In this document: piece by piece, positions 1 through 8,173 of the stretch | Layout: each line of letters begins with the position of its first letter | How positions within the stretch are numbered: the first letter of the stretch is position 1 | Assembly (NCBI GenBank): GCA_002423075.1 | Contig: DIUS01000014.1 | Coordinates: 36,858 to 58,781 of the forward strand | Source of the DNA: Microbacteriaceae bacterium UBA6152 | Lineage (GTDB): Bacteria; Actinomycetota; Actinomycetes; Actinomycetales; Microbacteriaceae | Reading direction: 5' to 3' | DNA: 21,924 nt | Notes under the pieces: model-generated | The model's input: only the letters and a program-made list of their open reading frames with translations | What the model was told of the DNA's origin: nothing | The model's database searches: none | Translations under genes and position numbers: made by a program

Positions 1-2
1 TG

Positions 3-1898
3 GTCGTTGAGGGAGCCATCCTTCCCACGGTGTTGGTGTCAGACAACCGGGAAGTCGCCTTGTTTACATTCCAACTCACGGAGCAGGTCGACTCAGTGCC
101 CGCGGCCGAGTTGGAGGCGATTCGACAAAGCGCTGAAGGCGCTGCGGATGCACCGGGCTCGACCGTGCGCGGCTATCCGAGTTCCACTCTGGTGCCTCTC
201 ATCCCGAATCTTGCCGGTCCAGCGGAACTCATTGGACTTCTCGTGGCGGGACTTGTTCTCACTCTGACTCTTGGGTCTCTGCTCGCGGCAGGACTTCCCT
301 TGATGACCGCGCTTGTTGGGGTAGGCGTTGGAGTCGGCGGCGCCTTCACCTTGTCCTCCGTCATCGATCTATCGGCGATCACGCCGGTCCTTGCGTTGAT
401 GATCGGGCTCGCCGTCGGCATCGATTACTCTCTGTTCATCGTCAATCGGCAACGTCGACTCATCCTGGACTCAGGGCTGAACGCCAAAGATGCCGCCGCC
501 CGCGCGACCGGCACCGCTGGCAGCGCTGTCTTCTTCGCCGGCCTCACAGTCCTGGTCGCGCTCTGTGGACTATCGGTCGTGGGCATTCAGATGCTCACCA
601 CGATGGCTTTGGTCGCCGCGGCGACGGTCGCCGTCGCGATCGCGGTGGCATTGACCCTCGTCCCGGCACTTCTGGGCCTGGTAGGCGAAAGGATCGTCAG
701 CGCGCGGGCACGCGCCACGTCTTCCGGGGCGGCAGAAGAGAACCACCCTGTGGCCCACCCGTTCGTCTCAACGATCGTCCGATTCCGGTTGCTCACGGTG
801 TTGATGGTGATCGCCATCCTCGGTGCTATGGCGATACCCGCCGCCTCGCTCACACTGGGGCTCCCCTCATCGGCCACAGCCAACGATGGGACCGCAGCAA
901 GGGAGAGCTACGATCTCACGGCCGCTGGCTTTGGAGAAGGATTCAGTGGGCAGCTCGTACTCGCCGCGACATCGGAAAGCGGATCGGAGATTGATGACGA
1001 CACCATCGCCGAACTCTCGGCCGAGCTTCTTGCGCTCAGCAACGTGGACAAGGTCCTTCCCGGAGGATTGAACGACGAGCGCACAACGGCCATCCTTTCC
1101 GTCGTACCCGATTCCGGGCCGGCGTCGACAGAGACGTCAGACCTGGTTCACCACATCCGCGGCATGGATGCCGAATTCCTCGATCGGTACGGCCTCGACG
1201 TGGGCGTGACCGGCCAGACCGCCGTCACGCTTGACATTTCGGCTGCCATGGCCGATGCGCTTCCGCTCTACCTCGCAGTGATCGTGATTCTGTCGCTGAT
1301 CATCATGCTGCTCGTCTTTAGGTCCATCCTGATCCCGATCCAAGCGACTGCTGGGTTCCTCTTCAGCGTCCTGGCAACGCTCGGCATGCTGACACTGGTG
1401 TTCCAGGAAGGCTGGTTCTCCAGCCTGCTCGGGTTCGACACTCCTGGCCCGATCGTCAGCTTCCTTCCCATCCTGGTCACCGGGATCCTCTACGGTCTAG
1501 CGATGGACTACCAGGTCTTCTTGGTGTCGTCCATGCGCGAGTCCCATGTCCACGGACACAGTGGCCAGGAAGCGATAAAGCGCGGATTCGAGCACGCCTC
1601 CAAGGTCGTCGTTGCCGCAGCTCTCATCATGGTCGCGGTCTTCGGCGGATTCGCGTTCAATGACGACATCATGGTCAAACAGATCGGAGTCGCGCTCTCG
1701 GTCGGAATCCTGCTTGACGCATTCCTCATCAGGATGACCCTCACACCGGCGCTCCTTGCCCTCTTCGGCGAGCGGTCGTGGTGGATACCTCGGTGGCTCG
1801 ACCGAATCCTCCCCAACCTCGACATCGAAGGTGACAAACTCAACAAGCAACTCTTGCTCACATCGAACCCCGTGGAATCTGGCAGAAACTCCATCTAG
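3..1898 (+). CDS. MMPL-family (RND-type) membrane transporter, 5' truncated
   Basis: The frame is open to the left window edge, so the N-terminus (first transmembrane helix and part of the first extracytoplasmic domain) is missing. The visible part has the twofold MMPL layout. A bundle of hydrophobic helices begins near nt 210 and contains GLAVGIDYSLF (nt about 405-440). A large soluble loop covers about nt 860-1250, and a second helix bundle carries the equivalent motif GLAMDYQVFLVSSMRE (nt about 1495-1540). The conserved Gly/Asp-Tyr pair in each half is the proton-relay signature of MMPL/YdfJ-type exporters, which move lipids, siderophores or drugs across the cytoplasmic membrane. The substrate cannot be told. 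It is convergent with the mycofactocin operon and nothing links it functionally to that locus. Confidence 0.9.
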   Translation, partial: VVEGAILPTVLVSDNREVALFTFQLTEQVDSVPAAELEAIRQSAEGAADAPGSTVRGYPSSTLVPLIPNLAGPAELIGLLVAGLVLTLTLGSLLAAGLPLMTALVGVGVGVGGAFTLSSVIDLSAITPVLALMIGLAVGIDYSLFIVNRQRRLILDSGLNAKDAAARATGTAGSAVFFAGLTVLVALCGLSVVGIQMLTTMALVAAATVAVAIAVALTLVPALLGLVGERIVSARARATSSGAAEENHPVAHPFVSTIVRFRLLTVLMVIAILGAMAIPAASLTLGLPSSATANDGTAARESYDLTAAGFGEGFSGQLVLAATSESGSEIDDDTIAELSAELLALSNVDKVLPGGLNDERTTAILSVVPDSGPASTETSDLVHHIRGMDAEFLDRYGLDVGVTGQTAVTLDISAAMADALPLYLAVIVILSLIIMLLVFRSILIPIQATAGFLFSVLATLGMLTLVFQEGWFSSLLGFDTPGPIVSFLPILVTGILYGLAMDYQVFLVSSMRESHVHGHSGQEAIKRGFEHASKVVVAAALIMVAVFGGFAFNDDIMVKQIGVALSVGILLDAFLIRMTLTPALLALFGERSWWIPRWLDRILPNLDIEGDKLNKQLLLTSNPVESGRNSI

Positions 1899-1949
1899 GC
1901 GGATGGGTATTCCCCGCATTTTCGGACGTACTGACAACGCGTCCTCCGT

Positions 1950-1997
1950 CACGGTCGCTACGTAGGTCTGGGCGACATCATCGATGTAGCGACCGTG
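1950..1997. repeat. 12-bp perfect inverted repeat between convergent genes
   Basis: CACGGTCGCTAC at 1950-1961 is exactly complementary to GTAGCGACCGTG at 1986-1997, with a 24-nt loop. It lies in the 122-bp gap between the stop of the MMPL gene and the stop of the leftward mftF. The natural reading is a bidirectional, factor-assisted terminator or an mRNA 3'-end stabiliser. There is no T-run on either side, so a classical intrinsic terminator is not supported, and a protein-binding site is possible. Confidence 0.6.
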
Positions 1998-2020
1998 CTC
2001 CAGCTCTCACGGATGACTCA

Positions 2021-3430
2021 CTAGCGTGACCTCGATCGCCCGCGAATGACGGGGCGAAGCGCCCGAGATGACCTCGATCGCCATGCTCCCCACCACACTC
2101 CGGCGCCGTACGCGACGTCATCAAAACGACGAGCAACTGCGAATCGCACGATGTCTAGCTCGTTCGGGACTCGCTGGTGCTCGAAGACTGCGTCGGCGAT
2201 CGCGGCGAACAGGGTCGCCCGCCTTACTCGGCGTGACAGCGCCGAGCCCACCACAGCGAGAGGCCACCAGTGACGCACAAGTAGTTCTGCCGTTTGCGCG
2301 GTTGCGGCGAGCGCCCCCTGCCCCGTCAATCGCAACGCAATGCGGTTGCGATCTCGGGTGGGGCGCAGTCGTGATGTGATGCGCACCGCGGCGACGGCGG
2401 CCGCCCCCGCCGCGACCGGCAACGACCAGCGGCGCTGTGCGAGCAAGGCACCCACGAAGACGAGCGTCCACGGCGTGAAGACCGCGGGCGCCACGGTGTC
2501 GCCGTGGCGAGCCGCCAGATCGTCGGCACCGGTGCCGTAGAAGGCCTTTCGCCCGAGCCAGTCGAGCAAGGTGCGGCGATGTTCATGCCGGGCCTCGACC
2601 GCGGGCTCGTAGCGCACGCGCCATCCCTGCTCGCAGAGCCGCCAGACCAGGTCGACATCTTCGGCAACGCGCATGCCGGGCGCGAATCCCGCGCCGATCG
2701 CCTCGGTGCGCGCGACGAGGCAAGCGGCCGGCAGCCACGACACTCGCGCCCCGGGGCGCACCACCGAGGGGTCGGCACCCAGGTCGAGTGACGACCGGGC
2801 GGCCTCGTAGCGGGTGATCCAGTTCGGTCGCCCCTCCGGCTCGAGGCCGGCGACTCGCGGCGCGACGAGCCCCACCCGCGGGTCGCTGAAGTGCCGCAGC
2901 AGCAGCGGCAGGGTGTCGGCATCGATGACCATGTCACTGTCAACGAAGGCGACGAACGGCGTGGTCACCTCTGCGAGGCCGGCATTGCGTGCTCCCGCCG
3001 GTCCGAGGTTCTCGGGCAGCGCGATCACGCGAGCCCCGTGCTGCTCGGCGACGCGCCGCACGGCCGCAGGGCGTCGCGAGCAGTCGTCGACGACGATCAC
3101 CGGGGTTCCGTGCGGGATGCTCGCCAGCAGCCGCGCGACCGCCTCGGGCCGATCGTGCGCGGGCACAACCACGGTCACTCGGGCGCTCACCTCGGGCAGC
3201 TCGGCCACCACGGGATCCGCGATACCGGCGTCGAGCAGCCTCTCGGCGAGCGCCGCGGTCGCGGCCGACCCAACGACGAGCCGCCCGCCGGCGAGCATCG
3301 AGCGGGCGAGAGCCGTGAGATACAGTACGCGCGTCGGGGCGCCGCCGACGAGCGTCGCGCCTTCGTCGGCGACCCACGTGCGCCGATTGAGTCGAACGGT
3401 GAAGCCATGGGGCAGTCGCGCCCCGGTCAC
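2021..3430 (-). CDS. mftF: MftF, mycofactocin glycosyltransferase
   Basis: A 469-aa family 2 glycosyltransferase that, in studied systems, adds the glucose chain to (pre)mycofactocin. The first 75 residues resemble a small PqqD/MftB-like domain. The GT-A domain starts near residue 83 (VTVVVPAHDRPE), with the nucleotide-binding VIVVDDCS at 111-118, the metal-binding DSD at 164-166, and AEDVDLVWRL around 256-265, where an acidic base is expected. Hydrophobic stretches at about 310-350 suggest membrane association. The start is GTG and overlaps the mftE stop by four bases (GTGA), so translation is probably coupled. It is the last gene of the leftward operon. The C-terminal tail is very Arg/Ser rich and includes a short repeated stretch. 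Confidence 0.93.
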   Translation of the reverse strand: MTGARLPHGFTVRLNRRTWVADEGATLVGGAPTRVLYLTALARSMLAGGRLVVGSAATAALAERLLDAGIADPVVAELPEVSARVTVVVPAHDRPEAVARLLASIPHGTPVIVVDDCSRRPAAVRRVAEQHGARVIALPENLGPAGARNAGLAEVTTPFVAFVDSDMVIDADTLPLLLRHFSDPRVGLVAPRVAGLEPEGRPNWITRYEAARSSLDLGADPSVVRPGARVSWLPAACLVARTEAIGAGFAPGMRVAEDVDLVWRLCEQGWRVRYEPAVEARHEHRRTLLDWLGRKAFYGTGADDLAARHGDTVAPAVFTPWTLVFVGALLAQRRWSLPVAAGAAAVAAVRITSRLRPTRDRNRIALRLTGQGALAATAQTAELLVRHWWPLAVVGSALSRRVRRATLFAAIADAVFEHQRVPNELDIVRFAVARRFDDVAYGAGVWWGAWRSRSSRALRPVIRGRSRSR

Positions 3431-4125
3431 GAGGGCCGCCGAAGCTCGCCGCGCTGCCCCACAGTGTTGAGTTCGATTCGTGCGACGACGTCGTCGACGA
3501 GTGCGCGAAGTATCGTTGCACCTTCGGCTGCCGTCGCATCCGTCGGATCACCGATCACTCCGCTGGGCGACACCTCGAGCAAGCGCCCGGACTGCAGCTG
3601 CGGCATAAGCGCAGCCAGCGGCTCCGTCGACCCGGCCACCCCGGAGAACGCGCCGACGAGTTGCGCCGCCAGGTGTAGCATGAGCGACGTTTCGACCCGC
3701 CCCGCGTGCGCGTCACCGCCCGGCACGCCGAGCCCGAGCCAGGCGACGTCGTGGCCTTCGGCCCGCAAGGTCGGAACGACCTCCGACAGCACCGGCGCAT
3801 TGCCGCCGTGCCCGGTGACGAGCACGACACGAGTAGCCCAGGTGCGCGCCGAGCGCACCAGTTCGATGAGCAGCAGGCGCAGAGCATCCTGCCCGATAGA
3901 GAGGGTGCCCGCGAATTGTTGATGCTCTCCGCTTGAGCCGTACGCGAGAACGGGAGCCACCACGGCGCCGATCCGTTCACCGGCCGAACGCGCGACGGCC
4001 TCTGCGATCACGGCATCCACGGTGAACGGCAGGTGTGGGCCGTGCTGCTCTGTCGATCCGAGCGGCACCAGCAGCAGCGGCTGACTCGGGATGCTTGGCC
4101 ACGCCGCTTCGTCAAGTCGCGTCAC
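3427..4125 (-). CDS. mftE: MftE, mycofactocin creatininase-family peptidase
   Basis: A creatininase-fold metallopeptidase of about 232 aa. In the known pathway MftE cuts the C-terminal cross-linked Val-Tyr from the MftC-modified precursor, releasing the pyrrolidinone that MftD then oxidises. With the GTG at 4125 as start, the metal-binding block is STEQHGPHLPFTVD (E26, H28, D37). It is followed by YGSSGEHQQFAGT, the VTGHGGN loop and a PGGDAHAGRVETS segment carrying later ligands, all typical of the family. Start choice: GTG at 4125 has a GGTGG purine patch in front of it. A TTG at 4146 would add seven residues (M-PRYGGV) and cannot be excluded. The stop overlaps the mftF start. Confidence 0.92.
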   Translation of the reverse strand: MTRLDEAAWPSIPSQPLLLVPLGSTEQHGPHLPFTVDAVIAEAVARSAGERIGAVVAPVLAYGSSGEHQQFAGTLSIGQDALRLLLIELVRSARTWATRVVLVTGHGGNAPVLSEVVPTLRAEGHDVAWLGLGVPGGDAHAGRVETSLMLHLAAQLVGAFSGVAGSTEPLAALMPQLQSGRLLEVSPSGVIGDPTDATAAEGATILRALVDDVVARIELNTVGQRGELRRPS

Positions 4126-4171
4126 GACGCCACCGTATCGGGGCAACCCGGCCGAGCGGGCATCTCAAGCC

Positions 4172-5344
4172 TCAGCGGATCTTCTTAAAGTCGTCGGGCA
4201 CGTAGATGTCGTCGCGCGTCAACTCGCGCAGCGAGGCGCGCCCGAGCCCGAGCAGGGCCGAGTCGATGCCGCCGCGCATGATGTCGAGCACGTTCTCGAC
4301 GCCCGCCTGGCCGTTGGCCGCGAGGCCCCACAGGTAGGCGCGGCCGATCATGACGGCTCGAGCACCGAGCGCCACAGCTTTCACCACGTCAGACCCACGG
4401 CGCACCCCGCCGTCGAGCACGACTTCGATCTGGTCGCCGACGGCCTCAGCGATGCCCGGCAACATGCGGATCGGGGCCGGCGTCGTGTCGAGGTTGTTGC
4501 CGCCGTGGTTCGAGACCGAAATGGTCGTTGCGCCGATATCAATCGCCCGCTTGGCGTCGTCGACTCGGCCTACGCCCTTCAGCATGAAGGGGCCGTCCCA
4601 CTGGTCGCGCAACCACTTCACGTCGTCCCAGCTGGGCGGGGGCGTGCCCATCCATTCGCCGTAGGCGCCGAAGAACGTCGGCGGCTCGCCCCCGGCTTTC
4701 GGCTTCAGGTTGGGCGCCTTGAGGTCGGGAATGCGGAAGATTTTCGCGAAGCTCCACAGCCACGGGAGGCGCGGAAGGGCGTGCGGGGCGAAGTTGATGG
4801 CCGCACCCAACGTGAGCTTCTCCGGAATCTGCGGGCTGCCCCAATCGCGCCCGTGTGAGAACGACCAGTCGAGGGTGGCAATGAGTCCTTTGGCCCCGGC
4901 GGCCTTCGCCCGCTCGAGACGGTGCACCATCTCATCTCGCGAACCGCTCCAGTAGACCTGGAAGAGCGTGTTGGGGTTGGCGGCCACCACATCTTCGACC
5001 GCTTTCGACGCGAACGAGCTGAGCCCCATGATCGTGCCGCGGTTGGCGGCCGCGCGCGAGACTGCGACCTCACCCTGGGGGTGCACGGCCTGCACGCCCG
5101 TCGGCGAGATGATCACCGGCATGGCGATGTCGATGCCCATCACCGACGTCGAGAGGTCGCGCTGCGCGGGGTGGTCGGCGATGCGCGGCGCGAACCCGAG
5201 CTCGCTATACGCAGCGATGTTGTCGTCGAGCGTGACACCCTTCTCCGAGCCGGCGACCAGCGCGCCGTATACCGGGGCCGGCAGCCGCTTCTTGGCTCGG
5301 CGCTGCGCCTCGGCGACTGTCTCGAACCATGCGTTCCTGCTCAT
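4172..5344 (-). CDS. mftD: MftD, FMN-dependent pre-mycofactocin synthase
   Basis: A 390-aa member of the FMN-dependent alpha-hydroxyacid oxidase/lactate dehydrogenase family. In the mycofactocin pathway MftD oxidatively deaminates the MftE product to give the redox-active alpha-keto amide. Visible family blocks are ISPTGVQAVHPQGE (FMN and substrate side), SNHGGNNLD with the catalytic histidine at about residue 280, and the phosphate-binding DGGVRRGSDVVKAVALGA then AVMIGRAYLWGLA. The start is ATG at 5344, preceded by AGAAGGAGAA at good spacing. An upstream in-frame extension would run into the preceding VWA gene and is low-complexity, so it is rejected. It lies 28 bp after the VWA gene. Confidence 0.93.
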   Translation of the reverse strand: MSRNAWFETVAEAQRRAKKRLPAPVYGALVAGSEKGVTLDDNIAAYSELGFAPRIADHPAQRDLSTSVMGIDIAMPVIISPTGVQAVHPQGEVAVSRAAANRGTIMGLSSFASKAVEDVVAANPNTLFQVYWSGSRDEMVHRLERAKAAGAKGLIATLDWSFSHGRDWGSPQIPEKLTLGAAINFAPHALPRLPWLWSFAKIFRIPDLKAPNLKPKAGGEPPTFFGAYGEWMGTPPPSWDDVKWLRDQWDGPFMLKGVGRVDDAKRAIDIGATTISVSNHGGNNLDTTPAPIRMLPGIAEAVGDQIEVVLDGGVRRGSDVVKAVALGARAVMIGRAYLWGLAANGQAGVENVLDIMRGGIDSALLGLGRASLRELTRDDIYVPDDFKKIR

Positions 5345-5372
5345 CGTGCGTTCTCCTTCTGACGGGTGCGGT

Positions 5373-6218
5373 TCATGAGGTGAAGATGCGGGTGAGGGCG
5401 GGGGCGACATCGCGGTGCGACAGCACTGTCTGCATAACGCCACGGCCGGCCCTCGTCAATTCTCGGGCGAGGTCGGTGTCGTGCTCGCCACTGAGGTCGA
5501 GCATGACGTCGAGCCGCGGCAACAGGGCCGCAATCGGCCGGGGGTCGGGGCCGGCGTTGTGCACGCAGTCCGACAGCAGCAGCACCCGCGCATCGCGCGC
5601 CGGGCGCTTGCGCAGCTCTTGGGCCGCCAGTTCGAGCGGAAACCCCACGTTGGTGAGCCCTCGAGCGGGGATACTCGTGAGCAGATCGAGCAGGCGATCG
5701 GGGCTCTGATGCTGGCCGAAGGTCTGCAACACGGCGGCATCCGACCAGAAGGCGATGAGCGCCAGGTCGTCGTTCGACAGCTCTCCTGCGAGAGCGCCGA
5801 CGATCGCCGCCGCGGTGCGGATGCGCTCGCCTTTCATCGAGCCCGAGACGTCGACCAGCAGCACGACGGAGCGCCGTGTGCGCACCCTCTCGCGCACGAT
5901 GATGTCTTCGTCGTCGGGCACGGGCTTCTCGGCGAGCATCTCGATGGTCTTGTCGAGGTCGATCTCGTCGGAGCCCCGTCGGTAGGGCACGCTCACGAGC
6001 GCACCCGAACCGCGCTCCGAGCGCGCGTCTTTCTTCGGACGCGGAATCATGAGTCGCGATGAAATCTGACGGGCAAGGGCTCGAACTGCAGGGTCGAGGG
6101 TTCCTGCAGCCTCGACCGGTGCGAGCTCGGCGACTTCGTCGGTGAAGCCTTCGGCCGTTCCTCCCGGCCGCTGCTTCTGATGCCCCGCGCGTGCGCCCGG
6201 CCGCGACCGAAACACCAT
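5373..6218 (-). CDS. VWA-domain protein, partner of the adjacent MoxR ATPase
   Basis: From the ATG at 6218 this is 281 aa. The first 100 residues are charged and Arg/Pro rich. A von Willebrand A domain follows with a complete MIDAS site: VLLVDVSGSMKGE (D123, S125, S127), a threonine in RGLTNVG (about 189) and an aspartate in LLLSDCVHNAG (about 217). MoxR ATPases and VWA proteins commonly act as a chaperone pair that inserts metals or activates enzymes, and here the client is inferred to be a mycofactocin-linked enzyme. The start is uncertain. The same frame stays open for 47 more codons, back to the TGA of the MoxR gene at 6360-6362, without any ATG, GTG or TTG, and those codons look coding. 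The ATG at 6363 that overlaps the MoxR stop is in another frame. Confidence 0.82.
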   Translation of the reverse strand: MVFRSRPGARAGHQKQRPGGTAEGFTDEVAELAPVEAAGTLDPAVRALARQISSRLMIPRPKKDARSERGSGALVSVPYRRGSDEIDLDKTIEMLAEKPVPDDEDIIVRERVRTRRSVVLLVDVSGSMKGERIRTAAAIVGALAGELSNDDLALIAFWSDAAVLQTFGQHQSPDRLLDLLTSIPARGLTNVGFPLELAAQELRKRPARDARVLLLSDCVHNAGPDPRPIAALLPRLDVMLDLSGEHDTDLARELTRAGRGVMQTVLSHRDVAPALTRIFTS

Positions 6219-6359
6219 GCCGGCACCGCCCTGCCCGGGCTCGAAGACTGTCGGCTTCTCGTCGAGCTGCTTGGGTGCACGCGAAAGCGGTCGGCTTGTC
6301 GCCGTCGAGCGCTGACCGGCTCGCTTGCGTTGTACCGGCGACTCGACCTGAATCTCCCT

Positions 6360-7274
6360 TCATCCCGGCTCGGCCAGCGCGGGTTCAAGCACGAACCGGT
6401 CTTCCCAGATCTCGCGGAGCACAGCCTCGGGCGTGATGTCGACGGCCTCGTCGATGTGAATGCGTCCGGAGAGCGACACGATCATGGCGTCGTAGACGAG
6501 CTCGGTGTACTTCTCATGATCGGGTGTGTCGATCGACCTCAGACCCGCGAGCTGCTCGGCGACAGCGACGAGGTCGATCGCCCCGCGCACGCTGGAGCCT
6601 TGTCTGATGTACGGATGCTCGCGTGTAGCTCGGGTGACAGCGACCGCATCGCTCACGAGCCGGTCGGCGATCGCGGTGGTCGGCGTCGCGCGCAGTCGCA
6701 CGATGTTCTCTTCGGCAGGCGCATCCTGATAGTCGACCGACAGTCGATTGAGGCGGTCGGTAATTGACGATGAGAGCTTGGTGGTGCCGACATTGTCGTA
6801 GGGATTCATCGAGGCAATGACCCTGAAAGTCGGCTGAGCCTGAACAGTTCCCACGCGCGGAATCGTCAACCGGCGGTCGGCCATGGCCGTCAATAGTGTG
6901 TTCAGGGTGTCATCGGGGGCGCGGTTGAACTCTTCGATGTAGAGGAAGCCCCCGGTCTGCATCGCCTCGGTGAGCGGGCCGGCGACAAAGTTGTCGGGCG
7001 AGTAGTCTTCGCGCAGCACGCGCGAGGGGTTGTGATGACCCACGAGCTTCGCCGGGGTCAAGTCGGCGTTGCCCTCGACGAACAGTAGGGGAATACCCCA
7101 CTCGTCGGCGATCGCCCGCAGCATGGTCGTCTTGCTCGTACCGGGAGGGCCTTCGAGCACGATGTCGCGCCCGGCCGCGACGGCCGCGAGCGTGAGTTCG
7201 ATCTCACGCTCGCGGCCGACGAGGTGTCCGGCGACCCTGTCGCGGCTCGCCGAGACGGTAGAGGCGTCGGTCAC
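6360..7274 (-). CDS. MoxR-family AAA+ ATPase
   Basis: A 304-aa single-domain AAA+ ATPase of the MoxR/NorQ type. Walker A is GPPGTSKT (residues about 42-49). Walker B is LYIEEFNRAP (about 111-120), with Glu where Asp is more usual. The sensor-1 segment is VIASMNPYDNVG and the arginine-finger region is ITDRLNRL. C-terminal helical lid sequence follows. The start is GTG at 7274 within a GTGA overlap with the upstream SDR stop, so it is translationally coupled. Its VWA partner lies directly downstream in the same frame after a single TGA. The role is inferred: ATP-driven activation or cofactor loading of a client in the mycofactocin redox system. Confidence 0.92.
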   Translation of the reverse strand: MTDASTVSASRDRVAGHLVGREREIELTLAAVAAGRDIVLEGPPGTSKTTMLRAIADEWGIPLLFVEGNADLTPAKLVGHHNPSRVLREDYSPDNFVAGPLTEAMQTGGFLYIEEFNRAPDDTLNTLLTAMADRRLTIPRVGTVQAQPTFRVIASMNPYDNVGTTKLSSSITDRLNRLSVDYQDAPAEENIVRLRATPTTAIADRLVSDAVAVTRATREHPYIRQGSSVRGAIDLVAVAEQLAGLRSIDTPDHEKYTELVYDAMIVSLSGRIHIDEAVDITPEAVLREIWEDRFVLEPALAEPG

Positions 7275-8104
7275 TGGATGAGAGTTCCCGCATCGACCGG
7301 CAAGGTCACACCCGTGATGTAGCGCGCCTCGTCAGACGCGAGGAACACGAGAGCGTTCGAGATATCGAAGGGTTCGAGCAACGGCACGCCCATGGGGTTC
7401 ATCTGACCGGCGACAGCAAGAAAGTCATCTGTCGTCGGGTTCTCCAGATCGGGACGGAACAGACGCGCCATCGTGTCGTTGGTCACCATTACCGTGTTGA
7501 TCGATCCCGGATGCACCGTGTTGACACGAATGTTGTGCTGCGCCAGTTCGAGGGCAAGGGTGCGCATGAGGCCGACGACAGCGTGTTTCGATGCCACGTA
7601 GTGGGCAAAGTTCTGAGCGCCACTGAGACCAGCGATCGAACTCGTGATGAGGATCGAACCGCCATTCTCGTTCTTCTTCAAGTGGGGAATGCCCGCTTTC
7701 GCCGTTCGCCACACTCCCGCGACATTGATGTCAAGGGTGTCCATGAAGATGTCGTCCTCCATGTCTTCCGCGAGCGACGGCGCCGTGAACACTCCGGCAT
7801 TCCCCAGCACGACGTCGAGGCGACCAAGCTGGGCGACGCCGTCGTCAACAGCGGCCTTGACCGCTGCCCAGTCACGCACGTCGGCCTTCGTCGCAACGAT
7901 GCGACGGTCGAGTGCTTCGACCTGACGAACCGTCTCGTCCATGTCCGCCTGCGTCGCGGGTGCCGACGGCGACCCCTTGATCTTGTCGAGCACGTCGAAC
8001 CCGATGACGTCGGCGCCTTCCTCGGCGAACCGCACCGCGTGGCTGCGCCCTTGACTGCGGGCGACGCCCGAGATGAGTACTACTTTTCCGTCCAACCGTC
8101 CCAT
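7271..8104 (-). CDS. Mycofactocin-coupled SDR dehydrogenase, copy 1
   Basis: A 277-aa short-chain dehydrogenase resembling the carveol-dehydrogenase-like, mycofactocin-coupled SDRs, which hold NAD(H) so tightly that it is re-oxidised by mycofactocin rather than exchanged. The Rossmann motif is SGVARSQG (residues 12-19), NAG is at 102-104, and the catalytic triad is S156, Y169, K173 (HYVASK). The family's extra loop after beta-2 is present (DVLDKIKGSPSAPATQAD). The substrate is probably an alcohol but cannot be named. The start ATG at 8104 has GAAGGAGA upstream. Odd point: the middle glycine of TGxxxGxG is serine here (S17), unlike its two neighbours. It is a clear tandem paralogue of the next SDR. 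Confidence 0.92.
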   Translation of the reverse strand: MGRLDGKVVLISGVARSQGRSHAVRFAEEGADVIGFDVLDKIKGSPSAPATQADMDETVRQVEALDRRIVATKADVRDWAAVKAAVDDGVAQLGRLDVVLGNAGVFTAPSLAEDMEDDIFMDTLDINVAGVWRTAKAGIPHLKKNENGGSILITSSIAGLSGAQNFAHYVASKHAVVGLMRTLALELAQHNIRVNTVHPGSINTVMVTNDTMARLFRPDLENPTTDDFLAVAGQMNPMGVPLLEPFDISNALVFLASDEARYITGVTLPVDAGTLIQ

Positions 8105-8138
8105 GATGATCTCCTTCGTTTCCGAATAGGGTGATGCG

Positions 8139-8162
8139 CGGCCCGTGGTGATGTAAGGGCCG
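8139..8162 (-). other. Hairpin between SDR copies 2 and 1
   Basis: CGGCCC at 8139-8144 pairs with GGGCCG at 8157-8162 across a 12-nt loop. It sits in the 69-bp gap between the two genes, immediately after the stop of SDR copy 2 (8174). No T-run follows, so a processing, stabilising or attenuating hairpin in the operon mRNA is more likely than full termination. Confidence 0.4.
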
Positions 8163-8173
8163 TGTTGGTACGA

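Noticed and set aside
2891..3922. Long rightward open frame (343 codons) opposite mftF and mftE
   Set aside because: Its peptide is a low-complexity Arg/Gly/His-rich string with no motif, and the opposite strand holds two well-recognised enzymes. It is an effect of high GC content.
5341..6363. Leftward frame starting at the ATG that overlaps the MoxR stop
   Set aside because: The start position is attractive, but most of the frame encodes Arg-rich nonsense opposite the correct VWA frame. Only a frameshift shortly after the ATG would make it meaningful, as noted in the findings.
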